Shown here piece after piece: positions 6,477-15,125 of a stretch of DNA of 23,556 nt. Source of the stretch: JANMZR01 sp031383555 (GTDB lineage Bacteria > Bacteroidota > Bacteroidia > Cytophagales > Spirosomataceae); contig JANMZR010000173.1 in NCBI GenBank assembly GCA_031383555.1, positions 1 through 23,556 of the forward strand. The letters are read 5' to 3'. The position numbers and the translations under genes were made by a program. The notes beneath the pieces were generated by a model that made no database searches, was not told where the DNA came from, and worked only from the letters and a program-made list of their open reading frames with translations. How positions within the stretch are numbered: the first letter of the stretch is position 1; every line of letters starts with the position of its first letter.

Positions 6477-9203
6477 ATGGGTATCATAAAAAAACTATTA
6501 TTTTCATCTGCATTTACAATTTCTATCTTAACATTATTTTATTCATGCAATTATGTGGGTGAAGTAGATTATTCTGCTCAAATAAAACCCATTTTAAATA
6601 AAAAGTGTATTGCTTGCCATGGTGGAGTTAAGCAGCAAGGTGGTTTTAGCTTATTATTTGAGCAGGAAGCCTTGGCTAAATTGAAGTCAGGGAAATATGG
6701 AATTATACCCGGTGATGCTGATAATAGTGAGATGATTCGTAGAATTAATTTGCATGATGCCGAAGAAAGAATGCCCTATAAAGCTGATCCACTTTCAAAA
6801 GAAGAGATTAGTTTACTTACAAAATGGATTGATCAGGGTGCAAAATGGGGCCAGCATTGGGCTTACCAATCGGTTGAAAAACCAGAAATTCCATCCATAA
6901 AATCTGACTGGATTGCCAACAATATCGATGCTTATGTGCTTGAAAAGCAAGAAGATAAAGGCTTAAAGCCATCGGAAATAGCGCCACCAAATATTTTAGC
7001 TCGCCGTGCAAGTTTGGACCTGATTGGTTTTAGCCCAAAATCAAAAGTCAAAAGCCAATTTTTACAAAGTCCAACGGATAAAAACTATGAAATATTAGTA
7101 GACTCATTGCTAAAATCGCCAAGTTATGGTGAAAAATGGACATCCATGTGGCTAGACTTGGCACGGTATGCCGATACCAAAGGTTATGAACGTGATGGGC
7201 CAAGGGAAATATGGCGGTATCGTGATTGGCTAATTAATGCTTTTAACCAAGACATGCCTTATAACCAGTTTTTGAAAGAACAATTGGCTGGCGATTTAAT
7301 GCCTAACGCTACTGACAGCCAGCTTCTTGCTACTGCATATCATCGTAATTCCATGACTAATGATGAAGGCGGAACCGATAATGAAGAGTTCCGCACGGCG
7401 GCTGTTTTAGATCGGGTAAATACCACTTGGGAAACCCTAATGGGGACTTCTTTTGCATGTGTACAATGCCATAGCCATCCATACGATCCCTTCAAGCATG
7501 AAGATTATTATAAATTCACTAGCTTTTTCAATAATACCCGTGATGAAGATACCTATGACGATTACCCCCTAATTCGACATTTTGATTCGCCTCAAACTGA
7601 AAAATTAAATAAATTAACAAATTGGTTAAATCAAAACACGACGAAATCTGAAGTGAACACAATTGTAAAATTTATAAAAACATTGCAACCAAGTTATAAT
7701 TCCCTTACAACCGATAATTTTGTGAATGGTGAATTGTCAGACACCAAATTTCTTGCATTTAGAAGGAACGGCTCCGCAAGGCTCAAAAGAGTTAATTTGA
7801 CCAATAAAAACACGCTAATTTTCAAATATAAAGCTTATGTCGGGGGTGGGAAAATTAGTATAAAAACAGATTCAGTCAAAGGAAACGAGATAGCTAGTTA
7901 TTCAATTGGAACTGCTACAAAAAATTGGGAAATAATTACCCTTAGCTTATTGCCTAACAATGGAATACGCAACTTATTTTTCACCTATTCAAGTCCCCAA
8001 CTGAAAGACGATAAACAAACAGGAACCGTTTTTGATTGGTTTTATTTTACCCAAAAATTTCCAGCAGAAAACAAAATAGGATTTTTGGAAAATAAGTCAA
8101 TTTTCTACGAATTGATAAATGCAAAAACTGGGTCCACGCCCATATTTATTGAAAATCCTTCTGATTTTAAGCGTGAAACAAATGTTTTTGTGCGAGGTAA
8201 TTGGACAGCCAAAGGGCAAAAAGTAAGCCCAGGCGTTCCTGCTCTTTTTTCAAGTTTTCTAAAAAAGCAGCCAGAAAACAGGCTTGAAATGGCGGAATGG
8301 ATGACATCTCCTAAGCACCCTTTAACGGCCAGAACCATAGTCAATCGCCTTTGGGAGCAGCTTTTTGGAACGGGTTTAGTTGAAACCTTGGAAGATATTG
8401 GATCCCAAGGAGCAACACCCAGCAACCAAAAACTATTGGACTATATGAGCTATCAGCTTGTAAATGAGTACAATTGGAGCATAAAAAAGCTTTTGAAAGA
8501 AATAATGATGTCGGCAACTTATAGGCAAGCTTCTACCTTAACAACAGAAAGTGCAAAAAAAGATATATCCAATGAGTTTTTTACTCGGGGTGCAAGAATT
8601 CGGCTTTCAGCAGAGCAAATACGTGACCAAGCATTAGCTATAACAAGCCTTATTAACTATAAAAGGTATGGCCCACCAGTGATGCCCTATCAGCCAAAAG
8701 GCATTTGGCGCTCACCCTATGCTAACGATAAATGGAACTTAAGTGAGGGCAATGAAAAATACCGAAGAGCCGTTTATACCTATTGGAAACGCACCTCGGC
8801 TTATCCATCCATGACTACTTTTGATGGTGTTGGTCGTGAAGTATGTATTTCTCGTCGCATACGTACAAACACGCCTTTGCAAGCACTAGTAACACTCAAC
8901 GACTCTGTTTATTTCGATATTTCAAGGCAATTTGCCAAATCGTTTTGGTCAAATAATACGGCAAAACCTGAAACATTAATTACAGAAATGTATGAATTGG
9001 CTACTGAGGTAAAAATGACTCCAAACAAATTAAAAGCGTTGGTAGGATTGTATAATAAATCCATTATTGAGTTTAATAAAAATCCTAAACAGATTGAGAA
9101 AATTTGCAAAGGACTCATTCCAAAAAATAACGCCAATTTTGGCGCCTTAACCATGGTTGCTAATGCGATTTTGAATTTGGATGAGGTGTTAACAAAGAGC
9201 TAA
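6477..9203 (+). CDS. PSCyt1-DUF1549-DUF1553 cytochrome-type lipoprotein
   Basis: Member of the family first noted in planctomycetes in which a heme-c domain is joined to DUF1549 (PSCyt2) and DUF1553 (PSD1); the biochemical role is not established, though membership in saccharide-related loci is common. The 908-aa product has a lipoprotein signal with lipobox YSC (Cys24), a cytochrome c domain with CIACH (44-48) and a likely axial Met in RMP (M99), DUF1549 (about 143-355) with the second CVQCH (328-332) usual for this domain, a beta-rich insert (about 425-525) resembling a carbohydrate-binding module, and DUF1553 (about 600-870) with the TARTIVNRLWEQLFG signature. It should sit in the periplasm on a membrane. 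A DUF1501 gene follows after 13 bp, the partner seen with this family in many genomes, so they form an operon. Confidence 0.9.
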   Translation: MGIIKKLLFSSAFTISILTLFYSCNYVGEVDYSAQIKPILNKKCIACHGGVKQQGGFSLLFEQEALAKLKSGKYGIIPGDADNSEMIRRINLHDAEERMPYKADPLSKEEISLLTKWIDQGAKWGQHWAYQSVEKPEIPSIKSDWIANNIDAYVLEKQEDKGLKPSEIAPPNILARRASLDLIGFSPKSKVKSQFLQSPTDKNYEILVDSLLKSPSYGEKWTSMWLDLARYADTKGYERDGPREIWRYRDWLINAFNQDMPYNQFLKEQLAGDLMPNATDSQLLATAYHRNSMTNDEGGTDNEEFRTAAVLDRVNTTWETLMGTSFACVQCHSHPYDPFKHEDYYKFTSFFNNTRDEDTYDDYPLIRHFDSPQTEKLNKLTNWLNQNTTKSEVNTIVKFIKTLQPSYNSLTTDNFVNGELSDTKFLAFRRNGSARLKRVNLTNKNTLIFKYKAYVGGGKISIKTDSVKGNEIASYSIGTATKNWEIITLSLLPNNGIRNLFFTYSSPQLKDDKQTGTVFDWFYFTQKFPAENKIGFLENKSIFYELINAKTGSTPIFIENPSDFKRETNVFVRGNWTAKGQKVSPGVPALFSSFLKKQPENRLEMAEWMTSPKHPLTARTIVNRLWEQLFGTGLVETLEDIGSQGATPSNQKLLDYMSYQLVNEYNWSIKKLLKEIMMSATYRQASTLTTESAKKDISNEFFTRGARIRLSAEQIRDQALAITSLINYKRYGPPVMPYQPKGIWRSPYANDKWNLSEGNEKYRRAVYTYWKRTSAYPSMTTFDGVGREVCISRRIRTNTPLQALVTLNDSVYFDISRQFAKSFWSNNTAKPETLITEMYELATEVKMTPNKLKALVGLYNKSIIEFNKNPKQIEKICKGLIPKNNANFGALTMVANAILNLDEVLTKS

Positions 9204-9216
9204 AAATATAACAATT

Positions 9217-10701
9217 ATGGAAAAAATAATCAAAGAAGCCATCGAAAAGAGTCTTCAATTTCAAACTCGCCGTCATTTTCTAAAAGATGGAATGTTAGGC
9301 TTGGGAGGCATTGCAATTGGCTCAATGTTTGGTGCCTGCTCTAATAAAGACACTTTTACCAAAAATTCTTTTGATGCTGCCAATCCATTAGCCACTCGCT
9401 TTCCAACTTTTGCACCAAAAGCTAAATCGGTTATATATCTTCATATGGCGGGAGCTCCATCACAATTGGAACTATTTGATTATAAGCCAGATCTGATAAA
9501 ATTGGATGGACAGGCATGCCCTCAATCGCTTTTGGAAGGTAAAAAGTTCGCTTTTATACGAGGTGTTCCTAAAATGTTGGGAACAACTGCCACTTTCAAA
9601 CCGCAAGGACAAAGTGGACAAATGATTTCAAATTATCTGCCGTATTTGAGCCAACATGCCGATGAAATTTCTATTATAAAATCAATGACCACCGACCAGT
9701 TCAATCACGCCCCAGCACAACTACTTATGCAAACTGGAAGTGCACGATTGGGTAGGCCTAGCATGGGCTCATGGGTAACCTATGGGCTCGGCACTGAAAA
9801 CAGTAATTTGCCTGCTTTCATGGTGCTAAACTCGGGTGGTAACAACCCCGATGCGGGGAAAAGTATTTGGGGCTCTGGCTTCTTACCCTCTGTATATCAG
9901 GGGGTTCAATGTCGGTCAGAGGGTGATCCTGTACTATTTTTGAATGATCCAGATGGTATTAGTCGGGATGCCCGCCGTGCCTCAATTGATGCTATCAATC
10001 AGGTAAATAAAGAGGAATATGAGACTTTTAAAGACCCTGAAATATTGAGTCGTATAAGCCAATATGAGATGGCATTTAAAATGCAAATTTCGGTGCCAGA
10101 AGTAATGAATATTGGTGATGAACCAGCCTATATCCATCAATTGTATGGAACAGAACCAGGTAAAGAGTCATTTGCTAATAACGCCCTTTTGGCCAGAAAG
10201 TTAGTCGAAAAAGGTGTTCGTTTTGTGCAACTTTATGACTGGGGTTGGGACAGTCACGGCACTGACGAAGGCGGCTCTATTGATACTGGTTTAATCAGAA
10301 AATGTGCCACAGTTGATAAAGCAATTTCTGCATTGCTTATTGACTTAAAACAAAGAGGGCTTTTAGAAGAAACGTTGATAGTATGGGGTGGAGAATTTGG
10401 TCGCACACCCATGGCCGAAAACCGTGAAGGAAAAGAAAACGCCTATAAAGGTCGTGACCACCATGCTGAAGCTTTCTGTATGTGGATGGCAGGTGGTGGT
10501 ATTAAAGGTGGCTTTACCTATGGCGAAACTGATGAAATTGGCTATTCGGTAGTTTCAGGAAAGCTAAAACCTTTTGATATTCAGGCAACTATATTAAACC
10601 AGTTGGGTTTTGATCATGAAAAATTCACCTACGAGTTTCAAGGTAGGCCATATAGATTGACGGATGTGGAAGGGAAGGTTATTCGTGAGATTATTGCTTA
10701 A
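9217..10701 (+). CDS. DUF1501 protein with twin-arginine leader
   Basis: DUF1501 proteins belong to the alkaline-phosphatase/sulfatase superfamily by fold, but their reaction is unknown. The 494-aa product starts with a twin-arginine type leader, TRRHFLKDG (Arg18-Arg19), a hydrophobic stretch and GAC (Cys41) that could be a lipobox, so Tat export and possibly lipidation are predicted. Likely metal-site residues of the superfamily are visible: NHAP (His164), DSHG (Asp345, His347), GGEFGRTP (about 391-398) and GRDHH (Asp414, His415, His416). It follows the PSCyt/DUF1549/DUF1553 gene by 13 bp. The pair is conserved across several phyla, implying the two products act on the same periplasmic substrate (inference). 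Confidence 0.9.
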   Translation: MEKIIKEAIEKSLQFQTRRHFLKDGMLGLGGIAIGSMFGACSNKDTFTKNSFDAANPLATRFPTFAPKAKSVIYLHMAGAPSQLELFDYKPDLIKLDGQACPQSLLEGKKFAFIRGVPKMLGTTATFKPQGQSGQMISNYLPYLSQHADEISIIKSMTTDQFNHAPAQLLMQTGSARLGRPSMGSWVTYGLGTENSNLPAFMVLNSGGNNPDAGKSIWGSGFLPSVYQGVQCRSEGDPVLFLNDPDGISRDARRASIDAINQVNKEEYETFKDPEILSRISQYEMAFKMQISVPEVMNIGDEPAYIHQLYGTEPGKESFANNALLARKLVEKGVRFVQLYDWGWDSHGTDEGGSIDTGLIRKCATVDKAISALLIDLKQRGLLEETLIVWGGEFGRTPMAENREGKENAYKGRDHHAEAFCMWMAGGGIKGGFTYGETDEIGYSVVSGKLKPFDIQATILNQLGFDHEKFTYEFQGRPYRLTDVEGKVIREIIA

Positions 10702-10777
10702 AAGCTAATATTTAAGTATTATAAAAGATACAACCTGATTTCTTTTTGCATATATAAAACTTCAAAATTTAACACTT

Positions 10778-11815
10778 ATGAAACGCTACCAAAAAATTTT
10801 GCTAGGAATAGTATTTCTAGTTTTGCTATTCGTTGGTCGACTACTCATAAATGCAGGAGTATTTACAAAAATTGACCCGCATTTTAAAGGAAAAATTACA
10901 GAAATATCTGGTTTTGAAGGAGCGGAAGATATTACTATTGACCAAGAAACTGGTTTAGCTTACATTTCCTCTAATGATTTTTCCAAAAAAGAGTCAAAAA
11001 AAGGAGCGATTTTCTTATTGAATTTGGACGATTCAATTCCTAAGCCAATCAATATCTCGGGCATTTTACCTTTCGATTTCCATCCACATGGAATCAGTTT
11101 GTACAAGGCAGAAAATGGAGATAAATTGTTATTTGTGGTAAACCATAGAACGGATGGTCAGTTTATTGAAATATTTAATTGGAATGACAGTAGCTTAGTT
11201 CATAAAGAATCTATCTCTAATCCATTGATTATCAGCCCGAATGACCTTGTGGCTGTTAATGAAAAAGCTTTTTATGTAACCAACGATCATGATGAGCCAC
11301 TTTCAAACTGGCGAGGCAAAAAAGATCTCATGCAAATTCCAATGGGAAATGTTGTTTATTTTGATGGGAAAAACACAAAAATTGTTGCCGATGGATTTTT
11401 GTATGCCAATGGTATTAATAAAAGTAATGATGGAAAAAAACTATTTGTAGCGGCAGTTTCAGGGGGTAAAGTAGTAGTTTTTGATAGGAACGACAATACG
11501 GGAACTTTAACAAAAACCGACGAAATAGAAATTCATGGCGCAGATAATATTGAAGTTGATAAAGAAGGCAATCTTTGGGCTGGATGTCATGTAAACTTAT
11601 TGGCATTTTTATCTCATTCTAAAGACCAATCTAAACTTTCACCTTCTGAAATTATGAAAATAACTTATGTTGGTAAAGGCAATGCCAAGGTCGAAAGTAT
11701 TTATCAAAACGATGGAAAACCTGTTTCAGGCTCATCTGTCGGCGCCGTCTATAAAAACAAACTATTAATTGGAACAGTATTTGAGGATAAAGTGCTTTTG
11801 GGAGAAATGGAATAA
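10778..11815 (+). CDS. Paraoxonase (PON)-family lactonase/arylesterase-like protein
   Basis: Six-bladed beta-propeller hydrolase of the serum paraoxonase family, whose animal members hydrolyse lactones and aryl esters with a catalytic calcium. The 345-aa product matches PONs along its length: N-terminal hydrophobic anchor (about 7-20), GAEDITID (Glu50 and Asp51, calcium ligands), HPHGIS (His104) and VVNH (His123) corresponding to the His115/His134 dyad of PON1, SPND (Asn155, Asp156), YANGIN (Asn211), ADNIEVD (Asp256, Asn257) and a final LLIGTVF. So every expected ligand is present. It is probably periplasmic, held by an uncleaved signal-anchor as in PON1. It begins 76 bp after the DUF1501 gene on the same strand and is likely co-transcribed. 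The natural substrate may be a sugar or fatty-acid lactone (inference). Confidence 0.85.
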   Translation: MKRYQKILLGIVFLVLLFVGRLLINAGVFTKIDPHFKGKITEISGFEGAEDITIDQETGLAYISSNDFSKKESKKGAIFLLNLDDSIPKPINISGILPFDFHPHGISLYKAENGDKLLFVVNHRTDGQFIEIFNWNDSSLVHKESISNPLIISPNDLVAVNEKAFYVTNDHDEPLSNWRGKKDLMQIPMGNVVYFDGKNTKIVADGFLYANGINKSNDGKKLFVAAVSGGKVVVFDRNDNTGTLTKTDEIEIHGADNIEVDKEGNLWAGCHVNLLAFLSHSKDQSKLSPSEIMKITYVGKGNAKVESIYQNDGKPVSGSSVGAVYKNKLLIGTVFEDKVLLGEME

Positions 11816-11844
11816 AAAAATACCCCCAGCCAAAACCAGAGGTA
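11814..11844 (-). terminator. Probable lpd terminator in the convergent gap
   Basis: On the minus strand TACCTC pairs with GGGGTA (one T-G wobble) around a 12-nt loop, followed by a T-run that overlaps the end of the upstream plus-strand gene (A-run at 11814-11820). It lies about 30 bp past the lpd stop in a 59-bp gap between converging genes. Confidence 0.4.
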
Positions 11845-11874
11845 CAAAATAACACACCACTCACTAACTCAAAA

Positions 11875-13266
11875 CTAAAGGTGTATCACCTCACCATAAG
11901 CCATTGCAGCTGCTTCCATAATAGCCTCACTCATAGTTGGATGTGGGTGAACGGATTTTATGATTTCATGACCTGTTGTTTCTAGTTTTCGGGCAACTAC
12001 TACTTCTGCTATTAGCTCAGTAACATTGGCACCAATCATATGTGCGCCTAACCATTCGCCGTATTTGGCATCGAATATTACTTTAACAAAACCATCTGGA
12101 TGACCAGCCGCTTTAGCTTTGCCTGATGCTGAAAATGGAAATTTACCTACTTTTATTTCATAACCTGCTTCTATTGCTTTTTTCTCGGTATAGCCCACTG
12201 ATGCAATCTCAGGTGAGCAATAAGTACAACCAGGAATATTATTATAATCCAATGGCGTTACATGTAAGCCAGCAATTTTCTCCACACAAATAATACCTTC
12301 AGCAGAGGCTACGTGTGCGAGCGTTTGCCCAGGAGAGCAGTCGCCAATGGCATAATAACCTGGTATATTTGTTTGGCTATAAGCATCAACCACTATTTTA
12401 CCTTTGTCGGTGGCAATGCCCACATCTTCCAAACCTATGTTTTCAATATTGGCAATTACGCCAGCAGCCGAAAGTACAATATCACAATCAATAGTAATAT
12501 TTCCATCTGGGGTTTTTACAGCCACTTTACAGCCTTCACCTTTCGTATCAACTGATTCCACTGAAGAATTTACATAAATATCAATACCCATTTTTTTGTA
12601 TTGCTTGGCCAATTCTTTCGAAATATCTTCGTCTTCAACTGGCACTATATTTGGCATAAACTCAACAATTGTCACTTTTGTACCCATAGCCGCATACACA
12701 TAGGCAAACTCAACACCAATGGCTCCTGAGCCAATTACGACCATACTTTTTGGTTGGTTGGCAAGCACCATTGCTTGACGATACCCTACTACTTTTACTT
12801 CATCGATTGGGATATTTGGCAATGCTCTTGCACGTGCGCCTGTGGCAATTATAATATGATTTCCACCATAAATAGTTGCTTTTCCTTCTGCATCAACAAC
12901 CTCAACTGTTTTGCCGGGCTTTACTTTTGCTGTGCCCATTATTACTTCAATCTTATTTTTTTTCATCAAAAATGCTACCCCTTTACTCATCCCTTCAGCA
13001 ACGCTTCTTGATCTTTTTATAACAGCACCAAAATCAGCCTCTGCACCAGTTACGTTTATTCCGTAGTCGGCAGCGTGCTTAATATATTCAAATACTTGTG
13101 CACTTTTCAAAAGGGCTTTGGTAGGAATACAACCCCAGTTTAAGCATATCCCTCCTAATGATTCTTTTTCTATTACTGCCACTTTCATGCCCAATTGGCT
13201 TGCTCTGATTGCCGTTACATAACCACCTGGGCCTGTTCCAATCACGATTAAATCAAAATTTGTCAT
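11875..13266 (-). CDS. lpd: Dihydrolipoamide dehydrogenase (E3)
   Basis: FAD flavoenzyme that reoxidises dihydrolipoyl groups of 2-oxoacid dehydrogenase complexes and the glycine cleavage system, giving NADH; cytosolic. The 463-aa product shows an FAD-binding GTGPGG (10-15), the redox disulphide in GGICLNWGCIPTK (Cys41, Cys46, the spacing specific for E3), the NAD-binding VVIGSGAIGVEFA, the second FAD motif ending YAIGDC, and the C-terminal catalytic dyad in HPHPTMSE (His442, Glu447). All active-site residues are present. It stands alone with no E1 or E2 gene beside it, which is common in Bacteroidota, so it may serve several complexes. Confidence 0.96.
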   Translation of the reverse strand: MTNFDLIVIGTGPGGYVTAIRASQLGMKVAVIEKESLGGICLNWGCIPTKALLKSAQVFEYIKHAADYGINVTGAEADFGAVIKRSRSVAEGMSKGVAFLMKKNKIEVIMGTAKVKPGKTVEVVDAEGKATIYGGNHIIIATGARARALPNIPIDEVKVVGYRQAMVLANQPKSMVVIGSGAIGVEFAYVYAAMGTKVTIVEFMPNIVPVEDEDISKELAKQYKKMGIDIYVNSSVESVDTKGEGCKVAVKTPDGNITIDCDIVLSAAGVIANIENIGLEDVGIATDKGKIVVDAYSQTNIPGYYAIGDCSPGQTLAHVASAEGIICVEKIAGLHVTPLDYNNIPGCTYCSPEIASVGYTEKKAIEAGYEIKVGKFPFSASGKAKAAGHPDGFVKVIFDAKYGEWLGAHMIGANVTELIAEVVVARKLETTGHEIIKSVHPHPTMSEAIMEAAAMAYGEVIHL

Positions 13267-13321
13267 CGATTTATTATGTTTTTATTAAAAAAGTACAATT
13301 TAATTGTAAATATAAGGGAAT

Positions 13322-13356
13322 GATTTCGGATTTTAGATTTCGGATTTCGGATTTTT
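13322..13356 (+). repeat. Heptamer tandem repeat (GATTTCG type), 5 units
   Basis: Five head-to-tail 7-bp units starting at 13322: GATTTCG, GATTTTA, GATTTCG, GATTTCG, GATTTTT. The tract lies between the divergent lpd and YCII genes, 46 bp upstream of the candidate ECF -35 element. Short repeats of this kind can change copy number by slippage; whether this one does is not visible in one sequence. Confidence 0.8.
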
Positions 13357-13402
13357 TGAATCGCATTATTTTTAGTACAACTAAAAAATATTTAAAACAA
13401 TT

Positions 13403-13429
13403 TGTCCGATTCATCAAAACATAAGCGTC
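13403..13429 (+). promoter_or_regulatory. Candidate ECF-sigma promoter of the YCII-ECF42 operon
   Basis: TGTCCGA (13403-13409) and CGTC (13426-13429) are separated by 16 bp, a normal ECF spacing, and lie 44 bp before the YCII ATG. They resemble the TGTCGA / CG(A/T)C elements that I recall for ECF42 target promoters, with one extra C in the -35 box. This would make the operon autoregulated, with a transcription start near 13437. Confidence 0.5.
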
Positions 13430-13473
13430 ATTAGAGAAATTTTAATTATTTTTAAACTTAAACAAACAAAACA

Positions 13474-13818
13474 ATGGAAAAATTTATGCTTATTTTTCAT
13501 GGAGGTATGTCACAACAAAATACACCTGACGAAATGCAAAAGAATATGGCTGGTTGGATGGCCTGGATCGATAAACTTGCTGCAGCGGGCAAATACGATA
13601 GTGGTGAGCCATTATTGCCAGGTGGAAAATTAATATCAGGATCAGACAAATCTGTAACAGACGGCCCTTTTACAGAAGGCAAAGAAGTAGTTGGTGGGTA
13701 TTTTATTGTCAACGCAAATGATATGGCAGAAGCTGTTGCGTTATGTGACGACTATCCTGACTTTAATATTGGGGGTAAAATTCAAGTTAGGCAAGTTATG
13801 AAAATGGATATGCCCTAA
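13474..13818 (+). CDS. YCII/DGPF-domain protein paired with an ECF sigma factor
   Basis: Small alpha/beta-barrel protein of the YCII-related DGPF family; function unknown, but members are the standard genomic partner of ECF42 sigma factors. The 114-aa product opens MEKFMLIFHGG, has the defining VTDGPFTEGKE segment (DGPF at 63-66) and ends in a KIQVRQVM strand. No signal peptide or membrane segment, so cytosolic. Its TAA stop shares a base with the ATG of the following sigma factor gene, so translation is probably coupled. Proposed roles for the family include small-molecule sensing or an enzymatic step, but no active site can be assigned here. Confidence 0.9.
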   Translation: MEKFMLIFHGGMSQQNTPDEMQKNMAGWMAWIDKLAAAGKYDSGEPLLPGGKLISGSDKSVTDGPFTEGKEVVGGYFIVNANDMAEAVALCDDYPDFNIGGKIQVRQVMKMDMP

Positions 13819-15098
13819 TGCATGAATCGCAAGAATCTGTAAATCAAATTGTTAATCATCTTTTTCGAATTGAATCGGGAAAGATGGTTTCCGTTTTAAG
13901 TCGCTTATTTGGTTTGCAAAAAATTGATACTGCCCAAGATCTTGTTCAGGACACCCTTTTGGCGGCTTTGCAAGTTTGGCCATATAAAGGTATTCCTGAA
14001 AACCCCTCTGGCTGGTTAATGCAAACTGCCAAAAATAAGGCAATTGATTATTTGAGAAGACAAAAAAGAAAGGAAACTTTTGGTCCTGAATATACAAATT
14101 TGCTTCAATCGGAATATAGTTTAGGCCATACAATACAAAATATTTTTCTGGAAAACGAAATAGAAGACAACCAATTGAGAATGATTTTTGCCTGTTGCCA
14201 CCCAGCAATAGCCTTTGAATCACAAATTGCCTTAATATTAAAAACACTCTGCGGCTTGGGAGTTCATGAAATTGCAAAAGCATTTTTAACTAATCAAGAA
14301 ACTATTACAAAACGGATTTATAGGGCAAAAGAAAAAATACGAACTGAAAATATTAGTTTAACTGTTCCTGTTGGTCAAGACTTGAATGCTCGACTCAATT
14401 CCGTTTTAAAAGTAATTTATTTATTGTTCAATGAAGGCTATTATTCCGCCAACCCCGACTTTTTTATTCGAGAGGAGATCTGCGAAGATGCGATTCGGCT
14501 TTGTTACCTTTTAATTCAAAATGACAATACTTCAACTTCTGAGACCAAAGCTTTAATGGCACTCATGTGCTTGCAGGCAGCTCGTTTTAACGCCAGAACA
14601 AACGAATCTGGTCAAATTGTTTTACTGAAAAACCAAGATAGAAGTTTATGGAATAAAGACTTAATAAACCAAGGCTATTCATTTTTAGAGCAAGCTAGCG
14701 TTCAAGCTTTTAGCCAAAATCAGTTTACAAATTATTCTGTTTATCATCTTGAGGCTGCTATTGCTTCTTTTCATACCTCAGCCAACAGTTTTGAAACTAC
14801 CAATTGGCATAAAATTTATGAATTATACGAAGCCCTGTTCCGACTACAACCTAATCATATTATTGGTATGAATAAAGCAATAGCTTTGGCTTATTCAAAG
14901 CGACCGTTTGAAGCAATTGAGCTGCTTTTAAAAATAGATAATTTAGAAAATAATCCTATTTACCAAACCACATTAGGTGAAATATATTTGGACATAAGTC
15001 AAAAAGAATTTGCTAGAACACATTTTCAAAAAGCAATGTTACTTGAAATTTCAGAAAATGAAAAGGCAATAATTTTGGAAAAGTTGCGCTTGTGTTGA
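13818..15098 (+). CDS. ECF42-like sigma factor with TPR-type C-terminal extension
   Basis: RNA polymerase sigma factor that directs transcription from its own promoter class. The 426-aa product is more than twice the length of a simple ECF sigma. Region 2 spans about 11-85 (AQDLVQDTLL, GWLMQTAKNKAIDYLRR), region 4 about 118-178 with the group-typical FACCHPAI (CCHP at 126-129) and a helix-turn-helix VHEIAKAFLTNQETITKRIYRA. Then a conserved extension begins LNSVLKVIYLLFNEGY (about 193-208), the DUF6596-like part, and a helical TPR-like tail (about 300-426). No anti-sigma gene is adjacent; in this group the extension is thought to take over control of activity. It overlaps the YCII gene by one base. 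Confidence in the ECF42 assignment is good from architecture and partner. Confidence 0.88.
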   Translation: MHESQESVNQIVNHLFRIESGKMVSVLSRLFGLQKIDTAQDLVQDTLLAALQVWPYKGIPENPSGWLMQTAKNKAIDYLRRQKRKETFGPEYTNLLQSEYSLGHTIQNIFLENEIEDNQLRMIFACCHPAIAFESQIALILKTLCGLGVHEIAKAFLTNQETITKRIYRAKEKIRTENISLTVPVGQDLNARLNSVLKVIYLLFNEGYYSANPDFFIREEICEDAIRLCYLLIQNDNTSTSETKALMALMCLQAARFNARTNESGQIVLLKNQDRSLWNKDLINQGYSFLEQASVQAFSQNQFTNYSVYHLEAAIASFHTSANSFETTNWHKIYELYEALFRLQPNHIIGMNKAIALAYSKRPFEAIELLLKIDNLENNPIYQTTLGEIYLDISQKEFARTHFQKAMLLEISENEKAIILEKLRLC

Positions 15099-15120
15099 TT
15101 AGAATTTCATATACCTTTGC
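15090..15120 (+). promoter_or_regulatory. Candidate promoter of the mfd leader
   Basis: TTG (15090-15092), 19 bp, then TACCTTTGC (15112-15120): an exact TAnnTTTGy -7 box with a -33 TTG at ideal spacing, the best Bacteroidota-type promoter in the window. It overlaps the end of the ECF gene. Transcription should start near 15126. Confidence 0.6.
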
Positions 15121-15125
15121 AAAAA

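Noticed and set aside
10778..11815. Annotation as SMP-30/gluconolactonase
   Set aside because: The motif order (GAED, HPHGIS, VVNH, YANGIN, ADNIEVD) and C-terminal LLIGTVF fit the paraoxonase family better.
370..11815. A single polysaccharide utilization locus joining SusCD with the PSCyt/DUF1501/PON operon
   Set aside because: The two groups are divergent, separated by rdgB and a 557-bp gap of debris, and no carbohydrate-active enzyme is present.
13322..13356. CRISPR-like repeat array
   Set aside because: The repeats are 7-bp head-to-tail units without spacers.
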